A stretch of DNA of 61,999 bases from assembly GCA_947624165.1 (NCBI GenBank), contig CANQJC010000010.1, forward strand, positions 1 through 61,999, in the 5' to 3' direction. Numbering within the stretch: position 1 is the stretch's first letter; each line of letters opens with the position of its first letter. The stretch comes from an uncultured Clostridia bacterium (GTDB lineage Bacteria; Bacillota; Clostridia; UBA1381). Under the pieces are notes generated by a model, which searched no databases, had not been told where the DNA came from, and saw only the letters and a program-made list of their open reading frames with translations. Both the position numbers and the translations under genes were made by a program. Positions 7,824 to 16,797 of the stretch are shown one piece after another.

Positions 7824-10571
7824 ATGAAAAAAATAGTTTCAGCAATACTTGGCGCGTCAATGCTTGCAAGCGTGTGCGGCGGTTTGGCGGTACCCGCATC
7901 GGCAAAATCCGCGCCGACGTATACGCAGACTGCGCGAATTATGGAAAAATTAGACCGAGGACTGTTCGCCGCCGACACGGGAAACGGCGTGTATTTGTCA
8001 TGGAGATTTCTCGGCGATGAGGACGAAACCGCGATATACAATGTGTTTAAGCAGGGTAACAGAACGCCCTTAAAGACGACCGCCGAGGGTGAAGCGACGT
8101 GCTTTACGGATACGAACGGAAGCGCGTCGGACAAGTACGCCGTCGTAACTGAGGACGTCGGCTACGACGATATCGCCGACACGGAATGGGTAACGCCGTG
8201 GACGGGATACTTTGAGCGTAATCAGGACGGCTTTTCGAACAAGGCGGGCTATCTCGATATAAAATTTGACGCGCCGAGCGGAGGAACGGTACAAAATCAG
8301 TGGTATTCGTATAAAGACAGCAACGACAAGACGGTTTGGGCGCGGAAGAATATCGACTATACATATACCGCGAACGATATGAGCGTCGGCGATCTCGACG
8401 GCGACGGAGAATATGAGCTTATAGTAAAATGGGATCCGACAAACGCGCAGGACAATTCGATGTCGAGCCTGACTTCGGATGTGTATATAGACGCGTATGA
8501 GATAAACGAGGTCGGACAAGACGGCAAAAACAAGCGTTTATGGAGAGTGAATTTAGGTCCGAATATCCGCGCCGGCGCGCATTATACTCAGTTTTTGGTA
8601 TACGATTTTGACGGCGACGGCAAGTCGGAAATGATGTGTAAGACCGCCCCCGGTTCGACGGACGGCAGCGGAAATTACGTCAACAGCGTCGGAACGACGG
8701 ACGAGATAAAAGGCGGCGACAACAGCGCGTCTTACAGAAACGATTCAGGTCATATTCTCGAAGGTCCCGAATATTTGACTGTATTCAACGGCGAGACGGG
8801 TAACGCTATGCAGACCGTAAATTACGATCCTCCCAGAGGTATAAAACCACAGAACGGTAATGAAAGCATAGGCTGGGGCGATAATTACGGTAACAGAAGC
8901 GAGCGTTATCTCGCGGCTGTGGCGTACATTAACGGCACGACACCCACCGCGCTTTTCTGCCGCGGATATTATACATACGCGTATGTCGCGGCGTATGATT
9001 GGGACGGAACAAATCTTACGGAACAGTGGATAAGCAAGAACGAGTCGGGTAAAAGCTGGGTCGAGGACGGCAAGGGAAATACCTTGAGAGAGTCCGAGAC
9101 GGGTTATTCGCTCTACGGTCAGGGCGCGCACAGCGTGTCTGTCGCCGACGTTGACAGCGACGAAAAAGACGAGCTTATATTCGGTTCGGCTGTTCTCGAC
9201 GATGACGGAACCGTGCTTTACTCCGACGGACGCGGTCACGGCGACGCTGAGCACGTCTCCGACTTCGATAACGACGGTAAGCAGGAAATCTTTATGGTTC
9301 ACGAAGCAGGTAAGGGCAACAGTAACACAATAGAGTATGCCGTCGACATAAAGAGGTATAACGGCAGCGTAATGGATGATGTTATGAAGCTTGCAGCCGT
9401 AGGCGATATCGGCAGAGGCGTTATAGACAATATTGATGACTCTTATTCAAGCGAACACTCCGAATCACGCGCGGCGTTCTGGTCGTCCGCAGACAAACAG
9501 CAGCTGTTCAGCGAAGCCGGAACGGTCATAGGAAAGATGCCCAATTCAAACAATAACACCTTCCAGAATTTCTTTGTTTACTGGGACGGCATGCTGGACC
9601 GCGAGCTGCTTGACGACAATAAAATGGCAAAGCATACCATAGCGACCAACCAAACCTCGCGAATTTATTTCGGAAGCAATGGCTACATTCCCGGAATAAG
9701 CTCAAATAACAGCACAAAAGCCACACCCGGACTTGTCGCTGACGTATTGGGCGACTGGCGCGAGGAAATGATATTCCGTCTTGAGGACGGCACGGGCGCG
9801 CGTATTTATGCGTCGTGCATACCGACCGAATATCGTCTCACGACGCTCATGCACGACAGCCAGTACCGCTGCGCTGTTGCCTGGCAGAACGTCGGCTACA
9901 ATCAGCCGCCGCACACGAGCTATTACATCGGCTCCGCGTCGCTTGCCGACGGTAAGAAGTATCTTGCTCCCGCGGTGCCGTTCACGAAAGTAAATTATCC
10001 CGAGGACAGCGTGGAGAAAATTGAAAGTATTACATTAAACGAGACCTCCGCGAGAGTCGAGGTGGGCGGTACGATCACGCTCGAAGCGTCGTACACTCCC
10101 CAAAACGCGGTAGGAAATATCGTTTGGTCGTCAGACGACGATGACGTGGCGACCGTTGAGAACGGCACGGTAAAGGGAATAAGCGAGGGTACGGCGAAAA
10201 TCACGGCTGCGTCGGAGGACGACCCCGAAATCAAAGCGGAATGTCAGGTAGAGGTCTATGTGAACCGACAGGACGACGAGGATAAGTTTGAGATAACGGC
10301 GGCAGCCGACGCGAATAAGGTCACTGTCACGCATAGTATAACGTCAGGGACGGACAAGGGCGGCGCGACGCTCATCACCGCGCTCTACGACGCGAACAAC
10401 ACGCTTATCGCGGTGAAGTCGCAAAACGTAACGCTCGCGCAGGGCGATGTAACCGCACAGAACGCCGTATTTGAAAACGTAACGGACGCGGCGAACTGTA
10501 AAGCGAAAGCGTTCCTCTGGAACAGCGCGCAGGGTATGAAGCCGCTGATGAGCGCGGCTTCGGCACAGTAA
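7824..10571 (+). CDS. Secreted rhamnogalacturonan lyase, PL11 family, with BIG2 and GMKP-type domains
   Basis: 915 residues from ATG 7824, supported by AAGGAG about 9 nt upstream; the open frame extends 22 codons further up but without a ribosome-binding site and across the promoter. Signal peptide at 1-27 ('PASAKS'). The catalytic region (about 30-710) shows PL11 hallmarks: 'GVYLSWRFLGDEDETAIYNV' at the start and several Asp-rich calcium-binding loops of the beta-propeller ('DLDGDGEYE', 'DFDGDGKSE', 'DVDSDEKDE', 'DFDNDGKQE'). A bacterial Ig-like BIG2 domain follows (about 735-810) and a C-terminal module ending 'KAFLWNSAQGMKPL'. PL11 enzymes (YesW/YesX type) cleave the alternating rhamnose-galacturonate backbone of RG-I by beta-elimination and leave an unsaturated sugar, the substrate of the GH105 at 22470. 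Has its own promoter and terminator. Confidence 0.92.
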   Translation: MKKIVSAILGASMLASVCGGLAVPASAKSAPTYTQTARIMEKLDRGLFAADTGNGVYLSWRFLGDEDETAIYNVFKQGNRTPLKTTAEGEATCFTDTNGSASDKYAVVTEDVGYDDIADTEWVTPWTGYFERNQDGFSNKAGYLDIKFDAPSGGTVQNQWYSYKDSNDKTVWARKNIDYTYTANDMSVGDLDGDGEYELIVKWDPTNAQDNSMSSLTSDVYIDAYEINEVGQDGKNKRLWRVNLGPNIRAGAHYTQFLVYDFDGDGKSEMMCKTAPGSTDGSGNYVNSVGTTDEIKGGDNSASYRNDSGHILEGPEYLTVFNGETGNAMQTVNYDPPRGIKPQNGNESIGWGDNYGNRSERYLAAVAYINGTTPTALFCRGYYTYAYVAAYDWDGTNLTEQWISKNESGKSWVEDGKGNTLRESETGYSLYGQGAHSVSVADVDSDEKDELIFGSAVLDDDGTVLYSDGRGHGDAEHVSDFDNDGKQEIFMVHEAGKGNSNTIEYAVDIKRYNGSVMDDVMKLAAVGDIGRGVIDNIDDSYSSEHSESRAAFWSSADKQQLFSEAGTVIGKMPNSNNNTFQNFFVYWDGMLDRELLDDNKMAKHTIATNQTSRIYFGSNGYIPGISSNNSTKATPGLVADVLGDWREEMIFRLEDGTGARIYASCIPTEYRLTTLMHDSQYRCAVAWQNVGYNQPPHTSYYIGSASLADGKKYLAPAVPFTKVNYPEDSVEKIESITLNETSARVEVGGTITLEASYTPQNAVGNIVWSSDDDDVATVENGTVKGISEGTAKITAASEDDPEIKAECQVEVYVNRQDDEDKFEITAAADANKVTVTHSITSGTDKGGATLITALYDANNTLIAVKSQNVTLAQGDVTAQNAVFENVTDAANCKAKAFLWNSAQGMKPLMSAASAQ

Positions 10572-10581
10572 AAATAAGCAT

Positions 10582-10613
10582 AAAAAAAACGGCGGCTGAC
10601 CGCCGTTTTTTTA
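10582..10613. terminator. Bidirectional terminator between convergent genes
   Basis: Hairpin AACGGCGG/CCGCCGTT with a CTGA loop (about 10588-10607), flanked by A-run upstream and T-run downstream, serving the PL11 gene and the convergent membrane-protein gene. Confidence 0.85.
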
Positions 10614-10618
10614 TTGTA

Positions 10619-12250
10619 TCAATTCAAATACATATAGCTTACGTCGTCGATTTTCTTTAACATTCCCGCAACGGTGCCGTCCTCGCGGACTATGTTGTAG
10701 TTGTCGCCGTCTGCGGCAAGAGAGACGCGCGACACCGTCTTGTCGTATTCCACGTTATAGAACGTGCATAGCCCCTCAACGTCAATGTAGGGCTTGAGTG
10801 CCTGTGTGTCGCCGTACGTGAACGTCATGATGTTGTTCGTGAACGGCACGCCCGTGATGTGACGCATACAGCCCGTTATGTCCGCGTAATTTCCGCTCAC
10901 GCCGCGTATGTGGTCGAGATAATTTATGCTTGCGTTATCCACGTAATAATGCTGACCTCCGAACAGGTAAGTATTTCTGTCTGGGTCGCTTATCCTTTCG
11001 GGCGTGTCAAGCTCCACGAGCTGCTCCGTTATATACGCGTCGTATTCGGACGTGTGCTTGTAGCTGATTGCTTCGCCGATACCCGCAGTAGTGAACCCGA
11101 ACGCCAGAACCGACAGTAAAACGGCGGTCAGTATTCTGTTTGCACGGTACGGCAGGAGAGTAAGAAGCTCATCCGCGATAAGTCCGATACCGAGGAACGA
11201 GAAGTAAACAAGTCTTAACGGTATACGCTCCGAGCCGAGTATGAAATTCAATACAAGCCCGCCAGCAAACAGCGCGACGCCCAACAGCAGTATCATCGGT
11301 GAAAACTTACGTTTTTTGACGCACAACGCCGCCGCCAAACCGAACATAAGCGAAACCGCCGCCACTATTCCCGTCTTGATGACCGCGTGACCGCCGGTGA
11401 TGGTAAGCAGTCCGACGTAACCGCTTCTCTTGGTTATGCTCGGGATATATTCGCTGAAAATCGTTTTGATATAATCGAACACAACGGTGAAATGCTCCGC
11501 GTAATTCGTTTCCACAAATCCCCCGCGCGACTGTATTTCTCCCGCGCCGGCGTTTGCGGCGTAGTATATGCCGATGGCGCATATCTGCGCGGCGAGAATG
11601 AGAAGCGGCGCGAGAACTTTTTTACCGTTTCTGTTGTTCCATACTGTAAACAGCGTCAGGATAATGTATATGACTATTGCCGGTTCGTAAAAACCGACGC
11701 ATATCATACCGAATACACCGAAAAGAATAAGACCGCGCAGCTTGTCCGTTTCGTACCAATATGTCAGCGCGCTCAACGCCGCGCCGATAAAAAGCAGCGC
11801 GTATGTGACGCGCGTCGCGGCGGCGAGCCAGTACGTGGCTTCAAGTCCTGCGGGGCAAAGACATACCGCACACAGAAAAAAACCGGCACCGCTTACGCCG
11901 TTTCTTCTCAGAGCGCGTATGATAAGAAACGCGCCCAGTATCATTGCCGAAGCCGCGATAAGCTCGGCTATCCATATGTGCTTGAAAAGCGGCGCGTTCA
12001 CAAATATGTCGATTATTCCGGCGAACGGGCGTATCGCGAATTTTTCGTTCGGTACCGCAAATTTCGCGATCCTCTCCGAAAGCTTAGTATATAGATCTCC
12101 GTACAGGAACCAGTCGTCCATTACCGGCTTGTACGCGCCCGCGAGGAATCTTTGCACGAGTACGATCGCCGCCGTAACGCACAGCAGAATTGTTTCGTTC
12201 AAGCGCGCGTCGGCTTTGGTGATTTTGTCTTTTAAAACGTCAAATTTCAT
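10619..12250 (-). CDS. Multi-spanning membrane protein, GT-C glycosyltransferase-like
   Basis: 543 residues. About ten hydrophobic segments from residue 20 to about 400, then a soluble C-terminal domain of roughly 120 residues. An acidic 'DDW' just after the first membrane segment ('PVMDDWFLYGDLY') is placed like the catalytic Asp of GT-C enzymes (PMT, GtrII and relatives) that use lipid-linked sugar donors outside the membrane. It starts 24 nt after the dehydrogenase gene stop and is likely co-transcribed. No specific family is recognised with certainty; it may glycosylate a wall polymer or surface protein. A second protein of similar design but different sequence is at 27980-29584. Confidence 0.5.
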   Translation of the reverse strand: MKFDVLKDKITKADARLNETILLCVTAAIVLVQRFLAGAYKPVMDDWFLYGDLYTKLSERIAKFAVPNEKFAIRPFAGIIDIFVNAPLFKHIWIAELIAASAMILGAFLIIRALRRNGVSGAGFFLCAVCLCPAGLEATYWLAAATRVTYALLFIGAALSALTYWYETDKLRGLILFGVFGMICVGFYEPAIVIYIILTLFTVWNNRNGKKVLAPLLILAAQICAIGIYYAANAGAGEIQSRGGFVETNYAEHFTVVFDYIKTIFSEYIPSITKRSGYVGLLTITGGHAVIKTGIVAAVSLMFGLAAALCVKKRKFSPMILLLGVALFAGGLVLNFILGSERIPLRLVYFSFLGIGLIADELLTLLPYRANRILTAVLLSVLAFGFTTAGIGEAISYKHTSEYDAYITEQLVELDTPERISDPDRNTYLFGGQHYYVDNASINYLDHIRGVSGNYADITGCMRHITGVPFTNNIMTFTYGDTQALKPYIDVEGLCTFYNVEYDKTVSRVSLAADGDNYNIVREDGTVAGMLKKIDDVSYMYLN

Positions 12251-12274
12251 TCGTCAACCTCTTTTGCGCCGCGC

Positions 12275-13417
12275 TTATTCGTATAGACGCGTGAGTATTC
12301 CCGCGACGTCCTGCTTCGTAGGCACGCGCGGATTCGTCGCCGTACACGCGTCGGCGAGAGCCTTTTCAGCCATCGAGTCTATCGCGTTCATATATTCGTC
12401 CTTGTCTATCCCACACTGAGAAAGCGAGATCGGAATATTCATTTCCTTCATCATAAACTGTATCCAGCCGACAAGCGCGCGTATCGTCGTTATTTCGTTA
12501 AAGTTGTTAACTCCCAGAAGCTTCGCGACGTTGACGTATTTTTCAACGCATTTCGGATATTCCTTCTTGCTCTTTGAATGTTTGTTTATGCCGGAATTGA
12601 ATTCGATAATATGCGGAAGGAGCATTGCGTTCGCCCTGCCGTGAGGAATGTGGAATTTGCCGCCGAGCGCGTGTGCGATCCCGTGGTTAAGTCCGAGCGA
12701 CGCGCTGTTGAAAGCAAGTCCCGCCAGACACGACGCGACGTGCATTTTCTTTCTTGCATGCGTGTCGTTGTTGTCAAGGTAGGAGCGCAGCAGAAACGTT
12801 CCGCATATTTCGATCGCTTTTTCCGCGAGCGCGGCGGAAAATTCGTTATTGTTGATGCTTACGTAAGCCTCGATCGCGTGCGTCAGCACGTCCATACCCG
12901 TATCGGCGGTGACGTTCGCCGGCACGCTTTTTACAAGGTCAGCGTCGAGTATCGCTTCCGTGGGGAGCATACTGTCGGAGACGAGCGGGTACTTCACGTC
13001 CTTCGAGGGATCCGTCACGACCGCGAAGGACGTGACCTCGGAACCCGTTCCCGAGGTGGTCGGTATGGCGATGAGAGCGACTTCCTTTTTTGTCGCGCGC
13101 ACCGCAAATTCACGTATAGCCTTCGCGCTGTCTATCGCGCTGCCGCCGCCTATCGTGATAACGACGTCGGGGTCGTAATTCAGCATAGCCTTCACGCCCG
13201 TGAGTATTTTGTCTATGGGCGGGTCCGGCACGATGTCGGAAAATATTTCGAATTCCGTATAACCGTCGTTGAGACGCAGGGTGACCATCTGGAGCATACC
13301 GCTTTTCGCAACGAACGGGTCGGTAATGATAAACGCTTTTTTGTACGGCAGGTCGGTAAGCCTGTCGAGCGCGTTGTCGCCGAAATAAATCTTTGTTCTT
13401 ATATCGAAGCTTTTCAT
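12275..13417 (-). CDS. Iron-containing alcohol dehydrogenase
   Basis: 380 residues from ATG 13417, preceded by AGAGGTGG; an in-frame ATG 14 codons upstream lacks a good site. The family III Fe-ADH fold is clear: nucleotide-binding 'GGGSAIDSAKAI' (about 95), 'IPTTSGTGSEVTSFAV', and the metal-ligand region 'GLNHGIAHALGGKFHIPHG' carrying the His residues. These enzymes reduce aldehydes with NAD(P)H, for example lactaldehyde to 1,2-propanediol (FucO) or propanal to propanol (PduQ). Nearby RG-I enzymes would release rhamnose, whose anaerobic breakdown yields lactaldehyde, so such a role is plausible but only inferred. First gene of a two-gene minus-strand unit. Confidence 0.85.
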   Translation of the reverse strand: MKSFDIRTKIYFGDNALDRLTDLPYKKAFIITDPFVAKSGMLQMVTLRLNDGYTEFEIFSDIVPDPPIDKILTGVKAMLNYDPDVVITIGGGSAIDSAKAIREFAVRATKKEVALIAIPTTSGTGSEVTSFAVVTDPSKDVKYPLVSDSMLPTEAILDADLVKSVPANVTADTGMDVLTHAIEAYVSINNNEFSAALAEKAIEICGTFLLRSYLDNNDTHARKKMHVASCLAGLAFNSASLGLNHGIAHALGGKFHIPHGRANAMLLPHIIEFNSGINKHSKSKKEYPKCVEKYVNVAKLLGVNNFNEITTIRALVGWIQFMMKEMNIPISLSQCGIDKDEYMNAIDSMAEKALADACTATNPRVPTKQDVAGILTRLYE

Positions 13418-13450
13418 TTCTTCGTCCACCTCTGTGATATTGATATGTTT

Positions 13451-13479
13451 ATTATACAATATAATAGAAAATATTACAA
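13451..13479 (-). promoter_or_regulatory. Possible promoter of the dehydrogenase gene
   Basis: Minus strand TATAAT (13456-13451) with TTGTAA (13479-13474) at 17 bp; divergent from the trp promoter. Confidence 0.5.
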
Positions 13480-13518
13480 GCGTTACGCAAAAAATAATAT
13501 AAATTAAATGCCGCTCTA

Positions 13519-13547
13519 TTGCAATTTCAGCCTTTGTATGATATACT
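13519..13547 (+). promoter_or_regulatory. Promoter of the trpDCFA operon
   Basis: TTGCAA (13519-13524), 17 bp, TATACT (13542-13547), 39 bp before the trpD ATG. The leader is too short for a T-box or trp attenuator, so any tryptophan control must be at the promoter or elsewhere. ATTGCAAT (13518-13525), also the centre of the palindrome at 1761-1776, overlaps the -35. Confidence 0.6.
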
Positions 13548-13586
13548 GTAAAATAGATTAGCTTAGATTAGAGGAGGATAATTTTT

Positions 13587-14597
13587 ATGAAGGAATTGTT
13601 GAAGAAGGTAGTGGACGGAAATAACCTGACGCGCGCGGAAGCGGCGAGAGCTATGGACATGATGCTCGAAGGAACCGTTTCGCCGACGCTTGTGTCGGCG
13701 TTTCTGACCGCTCTGAGAATGAAGGGTGAAACCGTTGAAGAAATAGTCGGCTGCTGCGAAATGATGAAATCAAAGGGCGGCAGCGTAAAACTCGATACCG
13801 ATGAATATATAGATTTTGTCGGCACCGGCGGAGACAGCGCGAATACGTTTAACGTTTCGACAACGTCGATGTTCGTCTGTGCCGCGGCGGGCGTAACGCT
13901 CGCGAAGCACGGCAACAGAGCCGCGTCGTCCAAAAGCGGCAGCGCGGATCTGCTTGAAGCGTTGGGCGTGAACATAATGCTTGAACCGAAGCAGGTCGAG
14001 GAATGTATAAAGACGACGGGCATGGGATTTATGAACGCGCAGAAGTTCCATAAGGCTATGAAGAACGTCGCGCCGATACGCAAGGAAATAGGCATAAGAA
14101 CGATATTCAACATGCTCGGTCCTCTGTCGAACCCGTCGGGCGCGACGAGACAGGTAATAGGCGTGTTCAGCCGCGCGATGGTACCCGTGTTCGCCATGGT
14201 AATGAAGGAAATGGGCGTTCAAAACGCCATGGTCGTATGCGGAGCGGACTGCATGGACGAAATCACCGTGACGGGCAAAACCTACGTAAACGAAATTAAG
14301 GACGGCGCGATAAGCGAATATGAGCTCGATCCCGCCGATTACGGAATAAAATACGCTTCGCCCGAGGAAATAGAGGGCGGCACGGGCGAGGAAAACGCCC
14401 GAATCGCAAAAAGCATATTTGAGGGAGAAAAGAGCGCGCGCCGCGACATCGTCGTAATGAACAGCGCGGCGGGCATATATATAGGTAAAAAGGCTTCGTC
14501 CTACGCCGAGGGAATAGAAAAGGCGAGGGAAGTGATCGACAGCGGACTTGTTATGAACAAGGTCAACGAGCTTGTCGAATTTACAAATAAGTTTTAA
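13587..14597 (+). CDS. trpD: Anthranilate phosphoribosyltransferase
   Basis: 336 residues, normal length. Converts anthranilate and PRPP to N-(5-phosphoribosyl)anthranilate, the second committed tryptophan step. Signatures: 'FVGTGGDSANTFNVST' near residue 78 (PRPP pyrophosphate loop) and 'KHGNRAASSKSGSADLLEAL' (anthranilate and Mg2+ site). AGGAGG lies 8 nt before the ATG. First gene of the operon here; trpE and trpG, which usually precede trpD, are not present, and the gene immediately upstream is divergent. Confidence 0.97.
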   Translation: MKELLKKVVDGNNLTRAEAARAMDMMLEGTVSPTLVSAFLTALRMKGETVEEIVGCCEMMKSKGGSVKLDTDEYIDFVGTGGDSANTFNVSTTSMFVCAAAGVTLAKHGNRAASSKSGSADLLEALGVNIMLEPKQVEECIKTTGMGFMNAQKFHKAMKNVAPIRKEIGIRTIFNMLGPLSNPSGATRQVIGVFSRAMVPVFAMVMKEMGVQNAMVVCGADCMDEITVTGKTYVNEIKDGAISEYELDPADYGIKYASPEEIEGGTGEENARIAKSIFEGEKSARRDIVVMNSAAGIYIGKKASSYAEGIEKAREVIDSGLVMNKVNELVEFTNKF

Positions 14598-14609
14598 TGC
14601 GGTGGATAT

Positions 14610-15392
14610 ATGATACTTGATAAACTTGTGGCGTCGAGCAAAGCGCGCGTCGAAAAAGCGAAGGAAAAGACGAGCGTGCGCGGCATGATCGAACGTCTCG
14701 ATAAAATGAATAATTTAGTGTCCCCGAGCTTCGCGGACACTTTAGTGTCCCCAAATGACGTGGCGGTCATTGCGGAAATAAAAAAAGCGTCGCCGTCGAA
14801 GGGACTTATACGCGCGGACTTTGACCATATGAGCATAGCCGAAGAGTATGTCGCCTGCGGCGTGAACGCGCTGTCCGTTCTGACGGAGCCGGAATATTTT
14901 ATGGGGGACATAAAATTTATCCCCGAGATAAAATCAAAATTTAGTGTCCCCGTGCTTCGTAAGGATTTTACGGTGGACGAATATCAAATTTACGAAGCGA
15001 AGCTTGCGGGCGCGGACGCGGTGCTTCTCATAATGGCGGCTCTCACGGACGCGGAATTTAAAAAATTCCACGCGCTGTGCGACGAGCTTTCGCTGTGCGC
15101 GCTCGTCGAGACGCATAACGAGGAGGAGGTCAAGCGTGCGTCCGAATACGGAAAAATAATCGGAATAAACAACAGAAACCTTGCGACGTTCGAGGAGGAT
15201 ATAACTACATGCGAAAGACTGCTTCCTTTCATTCCGAACGACAAGATCAAAGTCGCGGAAAGCGCGATAAGAACGCACGAGGATTTTTGTTATCTGCGCG
15301 GTCTTTCGTTTGACGCCGCGCTCATAGGCGAGGCGTTCATGCGCAGCGGCAGCATAAAAAAGGCGGTAGACACACTGAGATATGGAAATTAA
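14610..15392 (+). CDS. trpC: Indole-3-glycerol phosphate synthase
   Basis: 260 residues. Closes CdRP to indole-3-glycerol phosphate. Motifs: 'VIAEIKKASPSKGLI' (catalytic Lys), 'PVLRKDFTVDEYQIYEA', 'LVETHNEEEV' and 'GINNRNL'. It starts 12 nt after trpD. Its N-terminal part holds two copies of the 12-mer TTTAGTGTCCCC (14714, 14741), which encode the two LVSP segments around 'SFADT' just before the conserved barrel start; a third copy is at 14940. Confidence 0.96.
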   Translation: MILDKLVASSKARVEKAKEKTSVRGMIERLDKMNNLVSPSFADTLVSPNDVAVIAEIKKASPSKGLIRADFDHMSIAEEYVACGVNALSVLTEPEYFMGDIKFIPEIKSKFSVPVLRKDFTVDEYQIYEAKLAGADAVLLIMAALTDAEFKKFHALCDELSLCALVETHNEEEVKRASEYGKIIGINNRNLATFEEDITTCERLLPFIPNDKIKVAESAIRTHEDFCYLRGLSFDAALIGEAFMRSGSIKKAVDTLRYGN

Positions 15393-16447
15393 AATATGCG
15401 GCATACGCCGCGAGGAAGATATAGAAATAATCAATAAATATAAACCCGAATACATAGGCTTTATATTCGCGCCGACGCGGCGATATGTGTCCCCGAACGA
15501 CGCGGCGAAGCTTAAGGAAAAGCTTAACGGGGACACTAAAACCGTGGGAGTTTTTGTCGACGAAAAGCCGGAAAAGGTACGCGAGATCGCCGAGACGGTC
15601 GGACTTGACGTTATCCAGCTTCACGGCGGCGAGGACGCGGAATATATAAAAAAGCTCAATACGAAATGCGAAATCTGGAAAGCGGTACGCGTAAAAGACG
15701 ACGGCGTTATACCCGACACTAAGGGCGCGGACAAAATCCTTCTCGACAAATACAGCGAGGAGGAGCTTGGCGGCACGGGAAAGGCGTTCGACTGGCTTCG
15801 CGCAGGGGACGCTAAAATAAAAAAACCCGTGATACTTGCCGGAGGTCTCAACAGCGAAAACGTAAAACGCGGTATCGAGATTTTTTCGCCGGTATGTGTG
15901 GACGTTTCTTCGTCGGTCGAGACAAACGGCGTAAAGGACGAAAAGAAAATAAAAGAATTTACTGATACGGTAAGGGGATTGTGATGAACAGAATAGATGA
16001 GAAATTTAACGAGCTGAAAAAGCTGAATAAAAAGGCGTTGATAACCTTTTTGACCGTCGGCGACCCCGACATGGAAACGAGCGAAAACGCCGTCATGACA
16101 ATGCAGGAGGAGGGAGTCGATCTGATCGAGCTTGGCGTGCCGTTTTCGGACCCGTCCGCGGACGGACCGACGATACAGCGCGCGGACGAAAGAGCGTTGG
16201 CTGCGGGCGCGGATATTTACAGCATATTTTCGTTTACGGAAAAGATCCGCTCAAAGGTCAGCGTGCCGCTCGTGTTCCTTCTTTACTACAATGTGATACT
16301 TCAATACGGAACGGATAAGTTCTTCGCACGGTGCGCCGAAACGGGCGTGGACGGCGTGATAATACCCGACCTGCCGTTTGAGGAAAGCGGGGAAATAAAA
16401 GAATACACGGAGAAATACGGCGTGTATCAGATAAATTTAGTGTCCCC
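14714..16447. repeat. Five exact copies of the 12-mer TTTAGTGTCCCC within trpC, trpF and trpA
   Basis: Plus-strand copies at 14714-14725, 14741-14752, 14940-14951 and 16436-16447; a minus-strand copy at 15529-15540. A one-mismatch minus-strand copy is at 15805-15816 and an 8-base core GTGTCCCC at 15487-15494. They fall in more than one reading frame, so protein similarity alone does not explain them. None was noticed elsewhere in the window. Confidence 0.8.
15382..15984 (+). CDS. trpF: Phosphoribosylanthranilate isomerase
   Basis: 200 residues; isomerises phosphoribosylanthranilate to CdRP. Motifs: 'MEIKICGIRREEDI' with the catalytic Cys, 'GFIFAPTRRYVSP', 'VIQLHGGED', 'ILAGGLNSENV' and 'VDVSSSVETNGVKD'. 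Overlaps the end of trpC by 11 nt, implying coupled translation. The order C-F matches the usual trp operon, although the reaction order is F then C. Confidence 0.96.
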   Translation: MEIKICGIRREEDIEIINKYKPEYIGFIFAPTRRYVSPNDAAKLKEKLNGDTKTVGVFVDEKPEKVREIAETVGLDVIQLHGGEDAEYIKKLNTKCEIWKAVRVKDDGVIPDTKGADKILLDKYSEEELGGTGKAFDWLRAGDAKIKKPVILAGGLNSENVKRGIEIFSPVCVDVSSSVETNGVKDEKKIKEFTDTVRGL

Positions 16448-16772
16448 GACGTCCGGCGGGAGAATAAAGAGGATAGCGGAAAATTCAAAGGGATTTCTTT
16501 ACTGCATTTCGTCCTTGGGCGTTACCGGCGAAAAGAAGTCCTTCAGCACGGATTTTGCTGAGTTTGTCGGAACCATCAAAAAATATTCCGATATGCCCGC
16601 CTGTGTCGGCTTCGGCGTATCGAACGGCGAACAGGTAAAAAATCTTGTGAAGTATTTTGACGGCGTGATAGTCGGCAGCGCGGTCGTCTCGGCGATAGCT
16701 TCCGACGCGGATTCGCACGGACAAACCGATAATCTGCGCGATAAGCTCCGCGATTTAAAGTCGGGATTGTGA
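15984..16772 (+). CDS. trpA: Tryptophan synthase alpha chain
   Basis: 262 residues. Cleaves indole-3-glycerol phosphate to indole, normally channelled to TrpB. The catalytic Glu is in 'IELGVPFSDPSADGP' and the Asp in 'IIPDLPFEE'; 'SSLGVTGEK' and 'VGFGVSNGEQV' bind phosphate. ATG overlaps the trpF stop by one base (TGATG); a GTG one codon upstream is an alternative. trpB, almost always adjacent, is missing: trpF runs straight into trpA. The TrpB partner must be encoded outside the window if the pathway is complete. Confidence 0.96.
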   Translation: MNRIDEKFNELKKLNKKALITFLTVGDPDMETSENAVMTMQEEGVDLIELGVPFSDPSADGPTIQRADERALAAGADIYSIFSFTEKIRSKVSVPLVFLLYYNVILQYGTDKFFARCAETGVDGVIIPDLPFEESGEIKEYTEKYGVYQINLVSPTSGGRIKRIAENSKGFLYCISSLGVTGEKKSFSTDFAEFVGTIKKYSDMPACVGFGVSNGEQVKNLVKYFDGVIVGSAVVSAIASDADSHGQTDNLRDKLRDLKSGL

Positions 16773-16797
16773 TTAAAACGAAAGGCAGGAAACAGAT

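Noticed and set aside
13418-13586. T-box or tryptophan attenuator before trpD
   Set aside because: The distance from promoter to ATG is about 40 nt, too short, and no specifier or terminator structure is seen.
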